Source of the DNA: an uncultured Pelagibacteraceae bacterium
GTDB lineage: Bacteria > Pseudomonadota > Alphaproteobacteria > Pelagibacterales > Pelagibacteraceae
NCBI GenBank assembly: GCA_902595815.1
Contig: CACJRL010000001.1
Location: forward strand, 62,001 to 126,000
DNA length: 64,000 nt
Reading direction: 5' to 3'
Of this stretch, positions 30,574 to 41,322 are shown piece by piece. Under the pieces are notes generated by a model. It did no database searches and was not told the origin of the DNA. It saw only the letters and a program-made list of their open reading frames with translations. Position 1 is the first letter of the stretch. Every line of letters begins with the position of its first letter. The position numbers were made by a program, and so were the translations under genes.

Positions 30574-31125
30574 TTAATAATTTATAGGCGAGTCAACAAA
30601 GACCCATTCATTCTTATCATTACCATTATTGTCACCTATATTTGATAATATTGCTGTTTTATTTTCACCACCTAAATTAAAAAACATAATTTCACCTTTC
30701 TGAACATAAGTGTTAGAGAGAGTTTTAGTGCCCCCTCTAGTAATATTAAATGAGCTTGTAACCGCTTTTGATGCAATTGCATTATTCCCATTGTAAGGAT
30801 TTTTAAAGTCTCCATTGTTATAAAAGAAATGGCTTGCCGCATATGCCAATGCCGTACCATCATCTGAGCATTTTATAAAATACCTAAAATTACTACTATC
30901 ATTATTTAAATACATGCCATTATTGTAATTTCCTTGATAGGCTGAACAAACTTTTGTTGACTCTGCAGCTAGCCAACTAGATAGAGTTTTAAGGTTTTGT
31001 TTAGCTGTTTTTATTTTAGCTCCTTTAGTATAGCCACTGTAAGCAACTACACCAACTGCAGCTAAAATTCCAATTATTGCTACTACAACAAGCAATTCAA
31101 TTAATGTGAAACCTTTTTGTTTCAT
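30574..31125 (-). CDS. Prepilin-type protein (type IV pilin-like) 1
   Basis: MKQKGFTLIELLVVVAIIGILAAVGVVAYSGYTKGAK: class III prepilin signal. Confidence 0.92.
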   Translation of the reverse strand: MKQKGFTLIELLVVVAIIGILAAVGVVAYSGYTKGAKIKTAKQNLKTLSSWLAAESTKVCSAYQGNYNNGMYLNNDSSNFRYFIKCSDDGTALAYAASHFFYNNGDFKNPYNGNNAIASKAVTSSFNITRGGTKTLSNTYVQKGEIMFFNLGGENKTAILSNIGDNNGNDKNEWVFVDSPINY

Positions 31126-31607
31126 TAATTTATTGTTATATCTTTGCTACAAAGATGGTTTGGCACAGTGCACATAGTTCCTGTGCAAGGAGTAGTGACA
31201 CAAGTTAAAACTTGAATTGTAGTCCCTGGTGATCTCATCCTATTATATCCAACATCTGTATCATTGGAAACACCTCCTCCATGGGTTACAGAAGTTTTTG
31301 AACTATCATATGGGTTCTTAAAATCCACTAATGCTTTTTCAGTTGCTTTTGCAACAAAATCTTTCCAATTAGCCAAGCTTTGTTTTGAACAATCTAATTC
31401 GCCGTTCATTGCTTTAGATTCACCCAATGAACATTTCATTGTTTCACTCATAATATATTTAACAATTGCATTATGATTAGACTTTGCTGCAGATTTTTTT
31501 GCACCAGAGGTGTATCCACTATAAGCAACAACACCAACTGCAGCTAAGATGCCAATAATTGCTACTACAACAAGTAATTCGATTAATGTGAACCCATTGC
31601 GCTTCAT
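31125..31607 (-). CDS. Prepilin-type protein (type IV pilin-like) 2
   Basis: MKRNGFTLIELLVVVAIIGILAAVGVVAYSGYTSGAKK; start reassigned from 31676 to the canonical prepilin leader. Confidence 0.92.
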   Translation of the reverse strand: MKRNGFTLIELLVVVAIIGILAAVGVVAYSGYTSGAKKSAAKSNHNAIVKYIMSETMKCSLGESKAMNGELDCSKQSLANWKDFVAKATEKALVDFKNPYDSSKTSVTHGGGVSNDTDVGYNRMRSPGTTIQVLTCVTTPCTGTMCTVPNHLCSKDITIN

Positions 31608-31697
31608 TTTGAAAAATATTCTATTAAATTTTTTAAAATTTTGCATTGTTAAAATATATGCAACTAATAAGATCAATTTTTAAAAAAGAGAGGAAAA

Positions 31698-32714
31698 ATG
31701 AATAAATTTAAATCAATTTACAAAGCTATTATTAGCTTAACATTTATTTTTTCTTTTGTTCTTACTTCAACAGCTGCTTTTTCAGAAATAGTGGGACGAT
31801 TATCTGTTCACTGGAGTCCAAAGCACCACAGTGCAAAACATGCTCAAATTTTTGCAGATGAAGTAAATAAAAGAGCAAAAGGAAAATTAACAATCGAAGT
31901 TTATCCATCTAAACAATTATTTGGAATTAGAGAAGTAATGGGAGCGGTAACTTCTGGTGCAGTTGAACTTGGAGGAATCGTTGGAGTGGTAAGTTTTCCA
32001 CCAATAAACAAAAACTTTAATGTTGCTTCATTCCCAGGATTATTTAATTCGTGGGAACAACAAAGAGGTTTCTTTCAAAATTCACCTAAAGGAAAAGAAA
32101 TTTGGGGTGAATTAACAAAAAAAACTAATTCTACATTAGTAATGTATAACCCGGTTGGACCAGTAATGACTTTTTCAAGCGCAAAAGAATTAACTGGTAT
32201 CGATGCTATGAAAGGTCTGAAGGCTAGAAGACTTTTAAAAAGTGAAGAGCCTATGTGGGATGCTTTAGGAGCAAATAGAGTGTCACTACCAACTGGCGAA
32301 GTTTACACATCTTTACAAAGTGGAATGATTGATACGATAAATAGTCCTCCAGGAAGTATCGAAGCATATAGCTGGTGGGAGTTTTTAAAATACGCTCAAA
32401 AGCCTTATCAATATTATGCTGATGCATATATTATGGCCAACTCAACTTGGTTTAATAGTTTGTCTCCAGACTTACAAAAAATCATAATGGATGTTGGTAA
32501 AAAAATAGGAAAAAGATCAACTGACTTAATTATGGATACTGGAGAAAGCACTCTTAAAAAATTCCAAGAAAGAGGTGGAGTTGTTACTACGCTTTCAGGG
32601 GCTGAAAAAGCTAAGTTTGATAAGCTTATGAAAGATGAAGTAATGCCAGCAATGGCTAAAATGATTGATGCTGACGCTTTAGAAGCAGCACAAGCATATG
32701 CTAAGAGTAATTAG
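31698..32714 (+). CDS. TRAP transporter substrate-binding protein (DctP family)
   Basis: Signal peptide; FADEVNKRAKGKLTIEVYPSKQLFGIREVMGAV; LKARRL; followed by DctQ and DctM. Confidence 0.93.
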   Translation: MNKFKSIYKAIISLTFIFSFVLTSTAAFSEIVGRLSVHWSPKHHSAKHAQIFADEVNKRAKGKLTIEVYPSKQLFGIREVMGAVTSGAVELGGIVGVVSFPPINKNFNVASFPGLFNSWEQQRGFFQNSPKGKEIWGELTKKTNSTLVMYNPVGPVMTFSSAKELTGIDAMKGLKARRLLKSEEPMWDALGANRVSLPTGEVYTSLQSGMIDTINSPPGSIEAYSWWEFLKYAQKPYQYYADAYIMANSTWFNSLSPDLQKIIMDVGKKIGKRSTDLIMDTGESTLKKFQERGGVVTTLSGAEKAKFDKLMKDEVMPAMAKMIDADALEAAQAYAKSN

Positions 32715-32742
32715 AAGAAGTTAAACTTTTTCTTAAAAGATT

Positions 32743-33237
32743 ATGAGGGCATTGCGAGCTATTAATAATTTGCTAGCAAAAGCTGCAATTTCGCTCGCAA
32801 TGTTCATCGTCTTTTTAATGGTGGCAGCTTTAGCATTAAGCGCCACAACAAGATTTATTACAGGTACAGGATTTGCATGGTTTATTGAATTGCCACCCGT
32901 AATGGTGAGTTGGTTGGTATTTCCATTACTTGGTCCATTATTAAAACAAGGACAACATATTAAAGTAGATTTTTTAAGTCACTATTTATCAGAAAAATCA
33001 AAAAATATTATTGGAACAATAGTAAATTTAATTGCATTAATTTCTGCATGTGTATTCTTTAAAGCAGGAGTTGATGCAACAAAGATGTATTACAATTTAG
33101 GACAAATGATGGAATTAGAAATTAACATTCCTATCTGGTGGATGTTTTTAGCTTTTCCAGTTGGGTTTTTAATTTTAGCATTAACTTCATTAGAACTTAT
33201 TTTAGATAATTTAAAAAAGCTTTCAAGGAAAGAATAA
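32743..33237 (+). CDS. TRAP transporter small permease (DctQ)
   Basis: Four-TM small permease between DctP and DctM; GQHIKVDFLSHYLS. Confidence 0.9.
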   Translation: MRALRAINNLLAKAAISLAMFIVFLMVAALALSATTRFITGTGFAWFIELPPVMVSWLVFPLLGPLLKQGQHIKVDFLSHYLSEKSKNIIGTIVNLIALISACVFFKAGVDATKMYYNLGQMMELEINIPIWWMFLAFPVGFLILALTSLELILDNLKKLSRKE

Positions 33238-34503
33238 ATGTTTGGGCTAGCTTTTATTATTTCTCTTATAACATTGGTTATTTCCGTACCTATTTTTTTA
33301 GTTTTTGGTTTAGGAAGTTCTTTAGCTGCAATCGCTGGATTAAATTTACCCTGGTCAGTACTTATCCAGGTTTCATTTGGTGCATTAACTAAACATGTCC
33401 TAATCGCCGTTCCATTATTTATTTTTACTGGAATGGCTATGTTAAAAGGTGGAGCAGCATCAAGATTAGTTAAGTTTACAACAACTCTAGTTGGTCATTG
33501 GCCAGGTGGATTAGGTGTTGCTATGGTTATCGCGATGGGTTTCTTTGCAGCTTTTTGTGGTTCCATACTTGCAGCAATCACTGCAGTTGGAACAATTATG
33601 ATGCCAAAGATGATTGAACAAGGTTACCCAACTCCATTCGTAGTCGTCTTAGCAGCTTCAGCTGCTCTACTTGAAGCATTGATACCTCCATCTAATGCTG
33701 CAATATTATTTAGTGCCCTAACAAACGTTCCAGTCTCAAAAACTTTTGCAGCAGGCGTTATTCCAGGCCTTGTTCTCCTTGTTTTGATGGTCCTTCTAGT
33801 TTTGTTTAAATGCAGGCATATTAGAACAGATGAGAAGGCATCATTAAAAGAAAGAATAAGTTCTTTCATAGCTGCATTACCAGCATTGATCACTCCAGTA
33901 ATAATTTTGGGAGGAATTTATGCTGGAATACTTACACCATCTGAATCAGCAGCTGTTGCAGGAGTATATGCAGTGCTTATAGGATTTTTAATTTACCGTG
34001 AACTTACTTTTTCGTCTTTAATGAGCTGTTTAAGGGAAACTGCAATCATTACAGCTGTAATTTTTGCAATTATAGCAACTGCAACATTTTTAAGTGTTGT
34101 TTTAACTTACACTCAAGCTCCTCAAAAAATTATTACATTCTTTACAGATAAAGGAGTTAGCGTAAATCTGTTCTGGATAATGCTTGGAGCAATTTGTTTA
34201 ATACTCGGAACTTTTATTGAAATAGTTCCTGTGTTTTATTTAACTGTACCAATTTTTGCAGCGATTACATTATCATTCAACCAGAGTTTACTTCATCTTT
34301 ATGTTGTTTTTGTTGCCTTCGCTGGTATAGGAATGATCACACCCCCCGTATGTGTTGGTATTTATACAGCTGCAGGTGTGATCAAAGAAAATCCAGCGAA
34401 AGCTTTCAAAGAAGTTCCTTTATTTACAATCGTAGGAATAATTTATGGAATACTAATGATACTATTTCCAATATTCTCAACATGGTTACCTGGTAAATTA
34501 TAA
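33238..34503 (+). CDS. TRAP transporter large permease (DctM)
   Basis: VPLFIFTGMAMLKGG, FCGSILAAITAVGTIMMPKM, LIPPSNAAILFSALTNVPVSKTFAAGVIPGL. Confidence 0.94.
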   Translation: MFGLAFIISLITLVISVPIFLVFGLGSSLAAIAGLNLPWSVLIQVSFGALTKHVLIAVPLFIFTGMAMLKGGAASRLVKFTTTLVGHWPGGLGVAMVIAMGFFAAFCGSILAAITAVGTIMMPKMIEQGYPTPFVVVLAASAALLEALIPPSNAAILFSALTNVPVSKTFAAGVIPGLVLLVLMVLLVLFKCRHIRTDEKASLKERISSFIAALPALITPVIILGGIYAGILTPSESAAVAGVYAVLIGFLIYRELTFSSLMSCLRETAIITAVIFAIIATATFLSVVLTYTQAPQKIITFFTDKGVSVNLFWIMLGAICLILGTFIEIVPVFYLTVPIFAAITLSFNQSLLHLYVVFVAFAGIGMITPPVCVGIYTAAGVIKENPAKAFKEVPLFTIVGIIYGILMILFPIFSTWLPGKL

Positions 34504-34505
34504 AA

Positions 34506-34778
34506 TTATTTTTTTCTACTATTTAATTCATCCATCACTTCTTCAATTTTTATACCACTTTTTTCTAGATACATAATTAAGTGATATAAAACATCTGCAG
34601 CTTCATGAATTTTATTTGAGTCTTGCTCTACAGCTTCTATTAGTTCATTTATTTCTTCTAAGACTTTTTCTTTCGCTAAAAATTTATCTTCTAAAAGCCT
34701 ATTGGTATATGAGCCCTCAACAGGATTGCTTTTTCGCTCTCTTGCAAGGGTAACGAGATCTTCTAATATTTTTAACAT
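34506..34778 (-). CDS. hisE: Phosphoribosyl-ATP diphosphatase
   Basis: EEINELIEAVEQDSNKIHEAADVLYHLIMYL; start reassigned to MLKILEDL at 34778. Confidence 0.9.
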   Translation of the reverse strand: MLKILEDLVTLARERKSNPVEGSYTNRLLEDKFLAKEKVLEEINELIEAVEQDSNKIHEAADVLYHLIMYLEKSGIKIEEVMDELNSRKK

Positions 34779-34779
34779 A

Positions 34780-35532
34780 CTAAATTCTAACAGGTATATC
34801 TTTTGAAGCCAAATATTGCTTAACCTCATTTACTGAATAAGTACCATAATGAAATATAGATGCGGCTAAAACAGCGCTAGCTCCTGATTTTATTCCATCT
34901 ACTAAATGATCTAATGTACCAACTCCACCTGATGCAATAACTGGAATATTGATCATGGATGATATCTTTTGCATTAATTCAATGTCATATCCAGATTGAG
35001 TTCCATCTTTATCCATAGAGGTCACAAGAAGCTCTCCCGCACCACAATTCTCCATTTTAGAAGCAAATTCTAATGCATTTATGCCAGTTGGATTTCTTCC
35101 TCCATGGGTGAAGATTTCCCATCCGTCATCTTTTCTTTTAGCATCAATTGCAACAACAATGCACTGTGATCCAAATTTTCTAGAGCTATCTTCAACAACT
35201 TTTGAATTTTGAACAGCAGCTGTATTTATAGATACTTTATCAGCTCCACAATTAAGTAATTTATTAATATCATCAATACTTCTAACACCACCACCAACTG
35301 TTAAAGGAACAAAACATTTTTTAGAAGTTTTCTCTACTACTTCATAAATAGTATCTCTATTTTCATTTGAGGCAGTTATATCTAAAAAGCAAATCTCGTC
35401 AGCACCACCGTCACTATAAATCTTCGCTTGTTCTACAGGATCTCCTGCGTCTTTTAGATCAACAAAGTTAATGCCCTTTACAACACGACCATTTTTAACA
35501 TCTAAACAAGGTATAATTCTATTTTTAAGCAT
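34780..35532 (-). CDS. hisF: Imidazole glycerol phosphate synthase subunit HisF
   Basis: [32 protein letters not shown]. Confidence 0.97.
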   Translation of the reverse strand: MLKNRIIPCLDVKNGRVVKGINFVDLKDAGDPVEQAKIYSDGGADEICFLDITASNENRDTIYEVVEKTSKKCFVPLTVGGGVRSIDDINKLLNCGADKVSINTAAVQNSKVVEDSSRKFGSQCIVVAIDAKRKDDGWEIFTHGGRNPTGINALEFASKMENCGAGELLVTSMDKDGTQSGYDIELMQKISSMINIPVIASGGVGTLDHLVDGIKSGASAVLAASIFHYGTYSVNEVKQYLASKDIPVRI

Positions 35533-36244
35533 CTATTTCTTTTGCAAGTTCATCTAACTTTATGTCTCCGTCGTATATAGCTTTTCCAACTATAACACCT
35601 TCAATATTATTTAAATTTTTAGCTCTTTTAATATCATTAATTGATGAAACACCACCAGATATAACCACTGGACAATTTGAAATATTTGCCACTTTTTGTG
35701 TTTCTTCAAAGTTTGGACTTTGCTTTGTTCCATCTCTATTAATATCTGTATAAATAATTCTGCTTACTCCATAATTATTTACTTTTTTTAAATATTCAGT
35801 TGTTAGCTTATCCGATTCTTCGGTCCAGCCAGAAATTGCAAGATGCCCATCCTTTGCATCCAATCCTAATGCAATTTGGTTTTGAAATTTATTACAAGCT
35901 TCTTCTAAAAATCTTCTATCTTTTATAGCAGCACTTCCCAAAATTACTTTTTCAACACCAGCATCAATATATTTTTGAATAGTCTCAAAATTTCTTACGC
36001 CACCTCCTATTTCTATTTTGAGGTCAAATTTTCCAATAATATCTTGAATAATATCAGTGTTAATTGGCTCTCCGGTTAATGCGCCATCCAGATCGACTAT
36101 ATGTAAATTTTTAAATCCATTTTCTTTATATTTTCCAGCTTGCTCCACAGGAGACATTTCATATTCAGTTTTATTTTCAAAGTCTCCTCTAATTAATCTT
36201 ACGCATTTTTTATCTTTAATATCAATTGCAGGAAATATTTTCAT
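35525..36244 (-). CDS. hisA: Phosphoribosylformimino-5-aminoimidazole carboxamide ribotide isomerase
   Basis: [40 protein letters not shown]. Confidence 0.97.
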   Translation of the reverse strand: MKIFPAIDIKDKKCVRLIRGDFENKTEYEMSPVEQAGKYKENGFKNLHIVDLDGALTGEPINTDIIQDIIGKFDLKIEIGGGVRNFETIQKYIDAGVEKVILGSAAIKDRRFLEEACNKFQNQIALGLDAKDGHLAISGWTEESDKLTTEYLKKVNNYGVSRIIYTDINRDGTKQSPNFEETQKVANISNCPVVISGGVSSINDIKRAKNLNNIEGVIVGKAIYDGDIKLDELAKEIDA

Positions 36245-36871
36245 TTATAAATTTATAAAATTATCAATTATTTTTAGACCAGTTTTGTCACTTTTTTCAG
36301 GATGAAATTGCGTTCCAAATAAATTTTCTTTTTCAACTGTACACACAATATTTGATGAATAATCAGTTGTAGCAGCAATGACTGACTTATCATTTGGAAT
36401 AAATTCATAACTATGAACAAAATACATATGTGAGTTATTTTCTATATCTTTAAAAATTTTACTTTCCTTAACAATATTTATTTGGTTCCAACCAATGTGG
36501 GGTAGTTTATATTTTCCATTTTGATTATCAATTTTAGATACTTTGCCAGAAATCCATCCTAAACCTTTTGTTTCAACCTCCTCATATCCAACATCTGCAA
36601 ACATTTGAAGTCCTACGCAAATACCAAGAAGTGGTTTTTTATTATTTAATGCAAATTCGCTTAGAGTATCTATTAAGCCATTTATGCTGTTTAAACCATC
36701 TATGCAGCTCTTGAATGAGCCCTGCCCTGGTAAAACTACCTTATCGCTTGATTTAATTTTATTTAAATCTGAAGTTACTTCGATATTAACTTTATCTTTA
36801 GCAACTTCCTTAAAGGAGTTAATTACAGAGCTAATATTGCCCGATTTATAGTCAACAATTGTGACGTCCAT
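36245..36871 (-). CDS. hisH: Imidazole glycerol phosphate synthase subunit HisH
   Basis: VLPGQGSF, LLGICVGLQMFADVGYE, GTQFHPEKSDKTG. Confidence 0.96.
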   Translation of the reverse strand: MDVTIVDYKSGNISSVINSFKEVAKDKVNIEVTSDLNKIKSSDKVVLPGQGSFKSCIDGLNSINGLIDTLSEFALNNKKPLLGICVGLQMFADVGYEEVETKGLGWISGKVSKIDNQNGKYKLPHIGWNQINIVKESKIFKDIENNSHMYFVHSYEFIPNDKSVIAATTDYSSNIVCTVEKENLFGTQFHPEKSDKTGLKIIDNFINL

Positions 36872-36876
36872 TAATT

Positions 36877-37467
36877 TTATAAAGAGCCCTTTGTCGAAGG
36901 AATTGTACTTTTGTTTCTTGGATCTAACTCTAATGCAGCTCTTAAAGTTCTGGCTAGTCCTTTATAACAAGACTCTATAATGTGGTGACTATTATCACCG
37001 TAAATATTTTCAACGTGCAATGTAATTCCTGCAGCTTGCGAGAATGCTTGGAACCATTCTTTAAATAATTCAGTGTCCATCTCACCAAGTTTTTCAACTT
37101 TTAATTTTACATTCCAAATCAAATAAGGTCTGTTTGAAACATCTATTGCTACTCTTGTTAATGTTTCATCCATTGGCAACAAAATGTGAGCATATCTTTT
37201 AATGCCTACAAATTTTTTTGAGGCTTTCTTTAAGCATTCTCCAATAGCAATCCCGGTATCTTCTGTTGTGTGGTGAAGATCGATGTGTGTGTCACCTGTA
37301 GCTTTAACAGTTAAATCCATTGATGAGTGTTTAGATAACTGCTCAAGCATGTGATCTAAGAAACCTATTCCTGTGTCAACTTTGTACTTACCTTTGCCAT
37401 CAATATTAAGGTCGACACTGATATTGGTTTCTTTTGTTTTTCTAGCTATTTTTGCTTTTCTTTTCAT
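36877..37467 (-). CDS. hisB: Imidazoleglycerol-phosphate dehydratase
   Basis: [49 protein letters not shown]. Confidence 0.97.
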   Translation of the reverse strand: MKRKAKIARKTKETNISVDLNIDGKGKYKVDTGIGFLDHMLEQLSKHSSMDLTVKATGDTHIDLHHTTEDTGIAIGECLKKASKKFVGIKRYAHILLPMDETLTRVAIDVSNRPYLIWNVKLKVEKLGEMDTELFKEWFQAFSQAAGITLHVENIYGDNSHHIIESCYKGLARTLRAALELDPRNKSTIPSTKGSL

Positions 37468-37522
37468 AATTTAAATTAGGTATATAGGTATTTTTGATTA
37501 TATCAATAATACTAAACCTAGA

Positions 37523-37550
37523 CTTGAACTATTAAAATTCGTATCCATTT
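37523..37550 (+). promoter_or_regulatory. Candidate RpoH (sigma32-like) promoter for hslVU
   Basis: CTTGAAC - 13 nt - ATCCATTT resembles CTTGAAA-N13-CCCCATNT, directly upstream of hslV. Confidence 0.45.
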
Positions 37551-37557
37551 ATAGGTT

Positions 37558-38073
37558 ATGACAACCATTGTACTTGTAAGAAAAAATAATGACGTAGTAG
37601 TGGCCAGTGACGGTCAAGTTAGCATGGGTAATACTGTAATTAAGAAAACTGCTAACAAAGTTCGTAAAATTGAGAAAAGAAATGTGATCGCAGGTTTTGC
37701 AGGATCAACGGCAGATGCCTTAACATTGTTTGAAAGATTAGAATCAAAGCTTGAAAAACATGCAGGCAACCTGACAAGAGCTGCTGTAGAATTAGCAAAA
37801 GATTGGCGTACAGACAAATACTTAAGAAGATTAGAGGCCTTAATGGCAATAGGTGATAAAGAAAAAAGTTTTATAATTTCGGGAACAGGTGATGTTCTTG
37901 AACCTGAGGGAGATGTAATTGGAATTGGTTCAGGTGGAAATTATGCCTTGGCAGCTGCAAAGGTATTAATGGATACTGATATGTCTGCAGAAGAAATTGC
38001 TAAAAAGTCTATTAAAGTTGCTTCTGATATTTGTGTATTTACTAACGACAATTTGAGCATGGAGAAAATATAA
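37558..38073 (+). CDS. hslV: ATP-dependent protease subunit HslV
   Basis: [26 protein letters not shown] with N-terminal catalytic Thr. Confidence 0.96.
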   Translation: MTTIVLVRKNNDVVVASDGQVSMGNTVIKKTANKVRKIEKRNVIAGFAGSTADALTLFERLESKLEKHAGNLTRAAVELAKDWRTDKYLRRLEALMAIGDKEKSFIISGTGDVLEPEGDVIGIGSGGNYALAAAKVLMDTDMSAEEIAKKSIKVASDICVFTNDNLSMEKI

Positions 38074-39440
38074 TGGAAAACTCAAACGTAACAAAGTTTC
38101 CCAAAGGTAAAGTAGAAAAAGAAAAGACAACAATTGCAAATTCATTATCACCTAGGGAAATTGTTTCAGAATTAGATAGATTTGTTGTTGGGCAAAATAA
38201 AGCTAAAAGAGCTGTTGCTATCGCTTTAAGAAATAGATGGAGAAGACAAGCATTAGAAGATGATATGAAGGATGAAGTTCTTCCAAAAAACATTTTAATG
38301 ATTGGACCAACAGGAGTTGGTAAAACTGAGATCTCAAGAAGACTTTCAAAATTAGCAGAAGCACCATTTGTAAAAGTTGAAGCAACAAGATTTACTGAAG
38401 TAGGATATGTGGGACGTGATGTAGAGCAAATTGTTAGAGATTTATTAGAAATTGCAATTGCAATGGAAAAAGTTAAGAAAAGAAAAGAAGTACATGCTCA
38501 AGCACAAAAATTAGCTGAGGACAGGGTTTTAGATGCACTAGTTGGTAATAAAGCGAGTGTAGCAACTCGAGAAAGTTTTAGAAAAAGACTAAGAGATGGA
38601 GATTTAGATGATAATGAAATTGAAATAGCTGTTAGTGAGTCTAATCAGATGCCGTCCTTTGAGATACCTGGAATGCCTGGTGCAAATGTTGGGATGATTA
38701 ATATTTCAGACATGCTTGGAAAATCTATGGGTCAAAAGCCTAAGAAAAAGAAAATGTCAGTTAAAGAATCTCACGAAATTTTAATTAATGAAGAGTCAGA
38801 TAAACTTATCGAACAAGATAAAATTATAAAATCAGCAAAAGATTCAACAGAGAATAATGGTATCGTTTTTTTAGACGAAATAGATAAAATTTCTGCAAGA
38901 ACAGATAGGGTTGGTGGTGATGTCTCAAGAGAAGGTGTTCAAAGAGATTTATTGCCATTAATTGAAGGAACAACCGTTAGCACAAAATATGGACCTGTTA
39001 AAACAGATCATATTTTATTTATTGCCTCTGGTGCGTTTCAATTGGCAAAACCGTCAGATCTTTTACCAGAACTACAAGGTAGGCTTCCAATAAGAGTTGA
39101 ACTTGATGCGTTAAATAGCGACGATTTCATTAGAATATTAAAAGAACCAGATAACAGTTTAATAAAACAATACAAAGCACTTTTAAAAACAGAAAATGTG
39201 GATTTAGAATTTACAGAAGATGGAATAAATACTATTGCACATATAGCAAGTGAAGTTAACTCATCTGTAGAAAATATTGGTGCAAGAAGACTACATACAA
39301 TTATTGAAAGAGTCTTAGATGAAATTAGCTTTACAGCAACAGATAGAGCTGGAGAAAAAATTACTGTAGATGGTAAATATATTAAAGATAATATTGGTGA
39401 ATTAGTAAAAGATACTGACCTATCTAAGTTTATTTTATAG
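38073..39440 (+). CDS. hslU: ATP-dependent protease ATPase subunit HslU
   Basis: [49 protein letters not shown]. Confidence 0.97.
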   Translation: MENSNVTKFPKGKVEKEKTTIANSLSPREIVSELDRFVVGQNKAKRAVAIALRNRWRRQALEDDMKDEVLPKNILMIGPTGVGKTEISRRLSKLAEAPFVKVEATRFTEVGYVGRDVEQIVRDLLEIAIAMEKVKKRKEVHAQAQKLAEDRVLDALVGNKASVATRESFRKRLRDGDLDDNEIEIAVSESNQMPSFEIPGMPGANVGMINISDMLGKSMGQKPKKKKMSVKESHEILINEESDKLIEQDKIIKSAKDSTENNGIVFLDEIDKISARTDRVGGDVSREGVQRDLLPLIEGTTVSTKYGPVKTDHILFIASGAFQLAKPSDLLPELQGRLPIRVELDALNSDDFIRILKEPDNSLIKQYKALLKTENVDLEFTEDGINTIAHIASEVNSSVENIGARRLHTIIERVLDEISFTATDRAGEKITVDGKYIKDNIGELVKDTDLSKFIL

Positions 39441-39867
39441 TTTTCAAAAATATATCAAAATTTCCTTTTGAAGGGCTGTTAACCGACTCAAAGTCAATTT
39501 TAATAATTTTATCCATCAATTCATTATTATTTTTAATATACTCTGGGACGGAATATTTTAAGATACTTAAGTCTTTAGATTGGTATGGATCCTCCAAATT
39601 TTTTGACCTCATCCCTTTACCAGTAATCACATTAATTTTTTTTACTTTATTTAAATAACAATTCTTGAGAAATTCAGAAATTTTTTTGTTAGCTTCTTCC
39701 AAAGTATATCCATGAAGATCGATTGATCTTTCTGAAATTAAATCATTATTTATCTGATCAAGGTCTTTACTCTGAAGTTTTTCAGAACTGTCTAAGAAAT
39801 TTTGCCAATCTTTTTTATCTTTGTCTGATAGCTTATTTTTCAAGCTTGAGTATCGATTAGTAACCAA
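39430..39867 (-). CDS. Smr domain-containing protein
   Basis: [30 protein letters not shown]. Confidence 0.9.
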   Translation of the reverse strand: MVTNRYSSLKNKLSDKDKKDWQNFLDSSEKLQSKDLDQINNDLISERSIDLHGYTLEEANKKISEFLKNCYLNKVKKINVITGKGMRSKNLEDPYQSKDLSILKYSVPEYIKNNNELMDKIIKIDFESVNSPSKGNFDIFLKTIK

Positions 39868-40427
39868 TTTGGGTTATTAGATCTACTGTCTTTGGAAAAC
39901 TTCCAAGTATCTAATACTTTTTTAATTTTTTCAGGATCTCCAGAAACTATTTTATTATCTTTGTCTTTAACGCATGATATAATTTCACTAACAAACTCAA
40001 CTGTGACTTCCAACATGTTTTTATTTTGTTGGTGCTCTTTTACTTCAGCTGAATTAATTCCTATAAATGTTGTTTCCGATGAATAATTTTTTGAATCTCT
40101 GTCTTTTATTGCTTCTTCAAACTGCTGGTATACATTTTTGTCTAATAATGATTTTATGTCTTTTAATTTTCCTTTAGCAAAATTAGTAATTATCGTTTCA
40201 TAAGCAATTCTTGCTCCTTTAATAAATTCTTTCTTAGCATTTTCATCAAATGTACTTGCATTCAAATCAACAGTTGGTTTAGCTGGTGGTGCCTCGTGAG
40301 CAAAACTTGAGTCTATATCTTCTTCAAAACCAGTCTTTTTACCTAAAATTCCTCTTAATCTGAGAAAAATAAAACCTGCAATCATTGCAAGTAGTATAAT
40401 ATCAATGTATTCAAAGCTATAACTCAT
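39840..40427 (-). CDS. Tim44/TimA family membrane-anchored protein
   Basis: N-terminal [68 protein letters not shown]. Confidence 0.88.
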   Translation of the reverse strand: MSYSFEYIDIILLAMIAGFIFLRLRGILGKKTGFEEDIDSSFAHEAPPAKPTVDLNASTFDENAKKEFIKGARIAYETIITNFAKGKLKDIKSLLDKNVYQQFEEAIKDRDSKNYSSETTFIGINSAEVKEHQQNKNMLEVTVEFVSEIISCVKDKDNKIVSGDPEKIKKVLDTWKFSKDSRSNNPNWLLIDTQA

Positions 40428-40484
40428 ATAACTATATTATTTACTATGTTGATAATTTCAACCTGCTAATTAAATAATAGACAA

Positions 40485-40916
40485 ATGAACACAGCATTAC
40501 TTTTTATTATTGGAATTCCACTTATCGAAATCTACCTATTTATCAAAATTGGTTCTCAAATAGGTGCATTTAACACTGTTTTACTAATTTTATCTACTGC
40601 AGTAGCTGGTGTTGCTTATGCAAGGTATGAGGGATTTAACACCCTTAAGTCAGGCTTAAGTCAGTTAGTAAAAAATCAAATACCGGTGTACGAAATAATA
40701 TCAGGTGCCACTTTGGCATTTGCAGCATTATTGTTAATATTGCCAGGCTTTGCCACTGACATAATTGGGATTTTGCTTATTATTCCATTTACGAGAAAAG
40801 TTATGTTAAGCAAATTCATAAATAAAAATAAAAAGAAATACGAAAGTGAAAATAATAAAAATTACATTGATGGTGATTATGAAGATATAAGCGACGATAA
40901 TGACAAAAAACTATGA
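40485..40916 (+). CDS. FxsA family membrane protein
   Basis: GIPLIEIYLFIKIGSQIGAFNTVLLILSTAVAGVAYARYEG, LPGFATDIIGILLIIPFTR. Confidence 0.92.
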   Translation: MNTALLFIIGIPLIEIYLFIKIGSQIGAFNTVLLILSTAVAGVAYARYEGFNTLKSGLSQLVKNQIPVYEIISGATLAFAALLLILPGFATDIIGILLIIPFTRKVMLSKFINKNKKKYESENNKNYIDGDYEDISDDNDKKL

Positions 40917-41322
40917 AATAATTTTGCAGTACATACAAGATCTTTCAGTTGAAATTCCAAGTGCTGAAACATTCGTATATAGCAGAGAATATATTACAAA
41001 GTATTCTCTAGGGATAAACATTACAAATAAAACGTTAAAAAATGAAATGATAGAAGTTATAACTAAATTAAGTTACAAAGATCCAAATGAAAGTAAAAAA
41101 AAATCACACTTTGAGATCTCATATTCTACTGTAATTAAAATTACAGATAAAACAATTAAAAAAGCGGAATTAGAAAAAATATTATTGTGTGATTTACAAG
41201 TTGAAATATATCCTAGACTTGAGAAAATATTTATCAATCTTATAAAGGATGCGGGTTTTCCAGAATTAAAATTAGAAAAAAAAGTTGACTTTGAAAAGCT
41301 TTACCAACAAAGATTGAATTAG
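40900..41322 (+). CDS. secB: Protein-export chaperone SecB
   Basis: ILQYIQDLSVEIPSAE, C-terminal IYPRLEKIFINLIKDAGFPELKLEKKVDFEKLYQQRL; secB/dnaQ/coaE neighbourhood. Confidence 0.9.
   Translation: MTKNYEIILQYIQDLSVEIPSAETFVYSREYITKYSLGINITNKTLKNEMIEVITKLSYKDPNESKKKSHFEISYSTVIKITDKTIKKAELEKILLCDLQVEIYPRLEKIFINLIKDAGFPELKLEKKVDFEKLYQQRLN

Noticed and set aside
32708-32742. Weak dyad AAGAAGTTAAACTTTTTCTT between dctP and dctQ, possible mRNA-stabilising hairpin
   Set aside because: AT-rich with a bulge; too weak to claim without folding energies.
37614-38293. Several minus-strand ORFs (37614-37817, 37652-37849, 37966-38151, 38042-38293) over hslV/hslU
   Set aside because: Mutually overlapping antisense ORFs over well-identified genes; no independent support.
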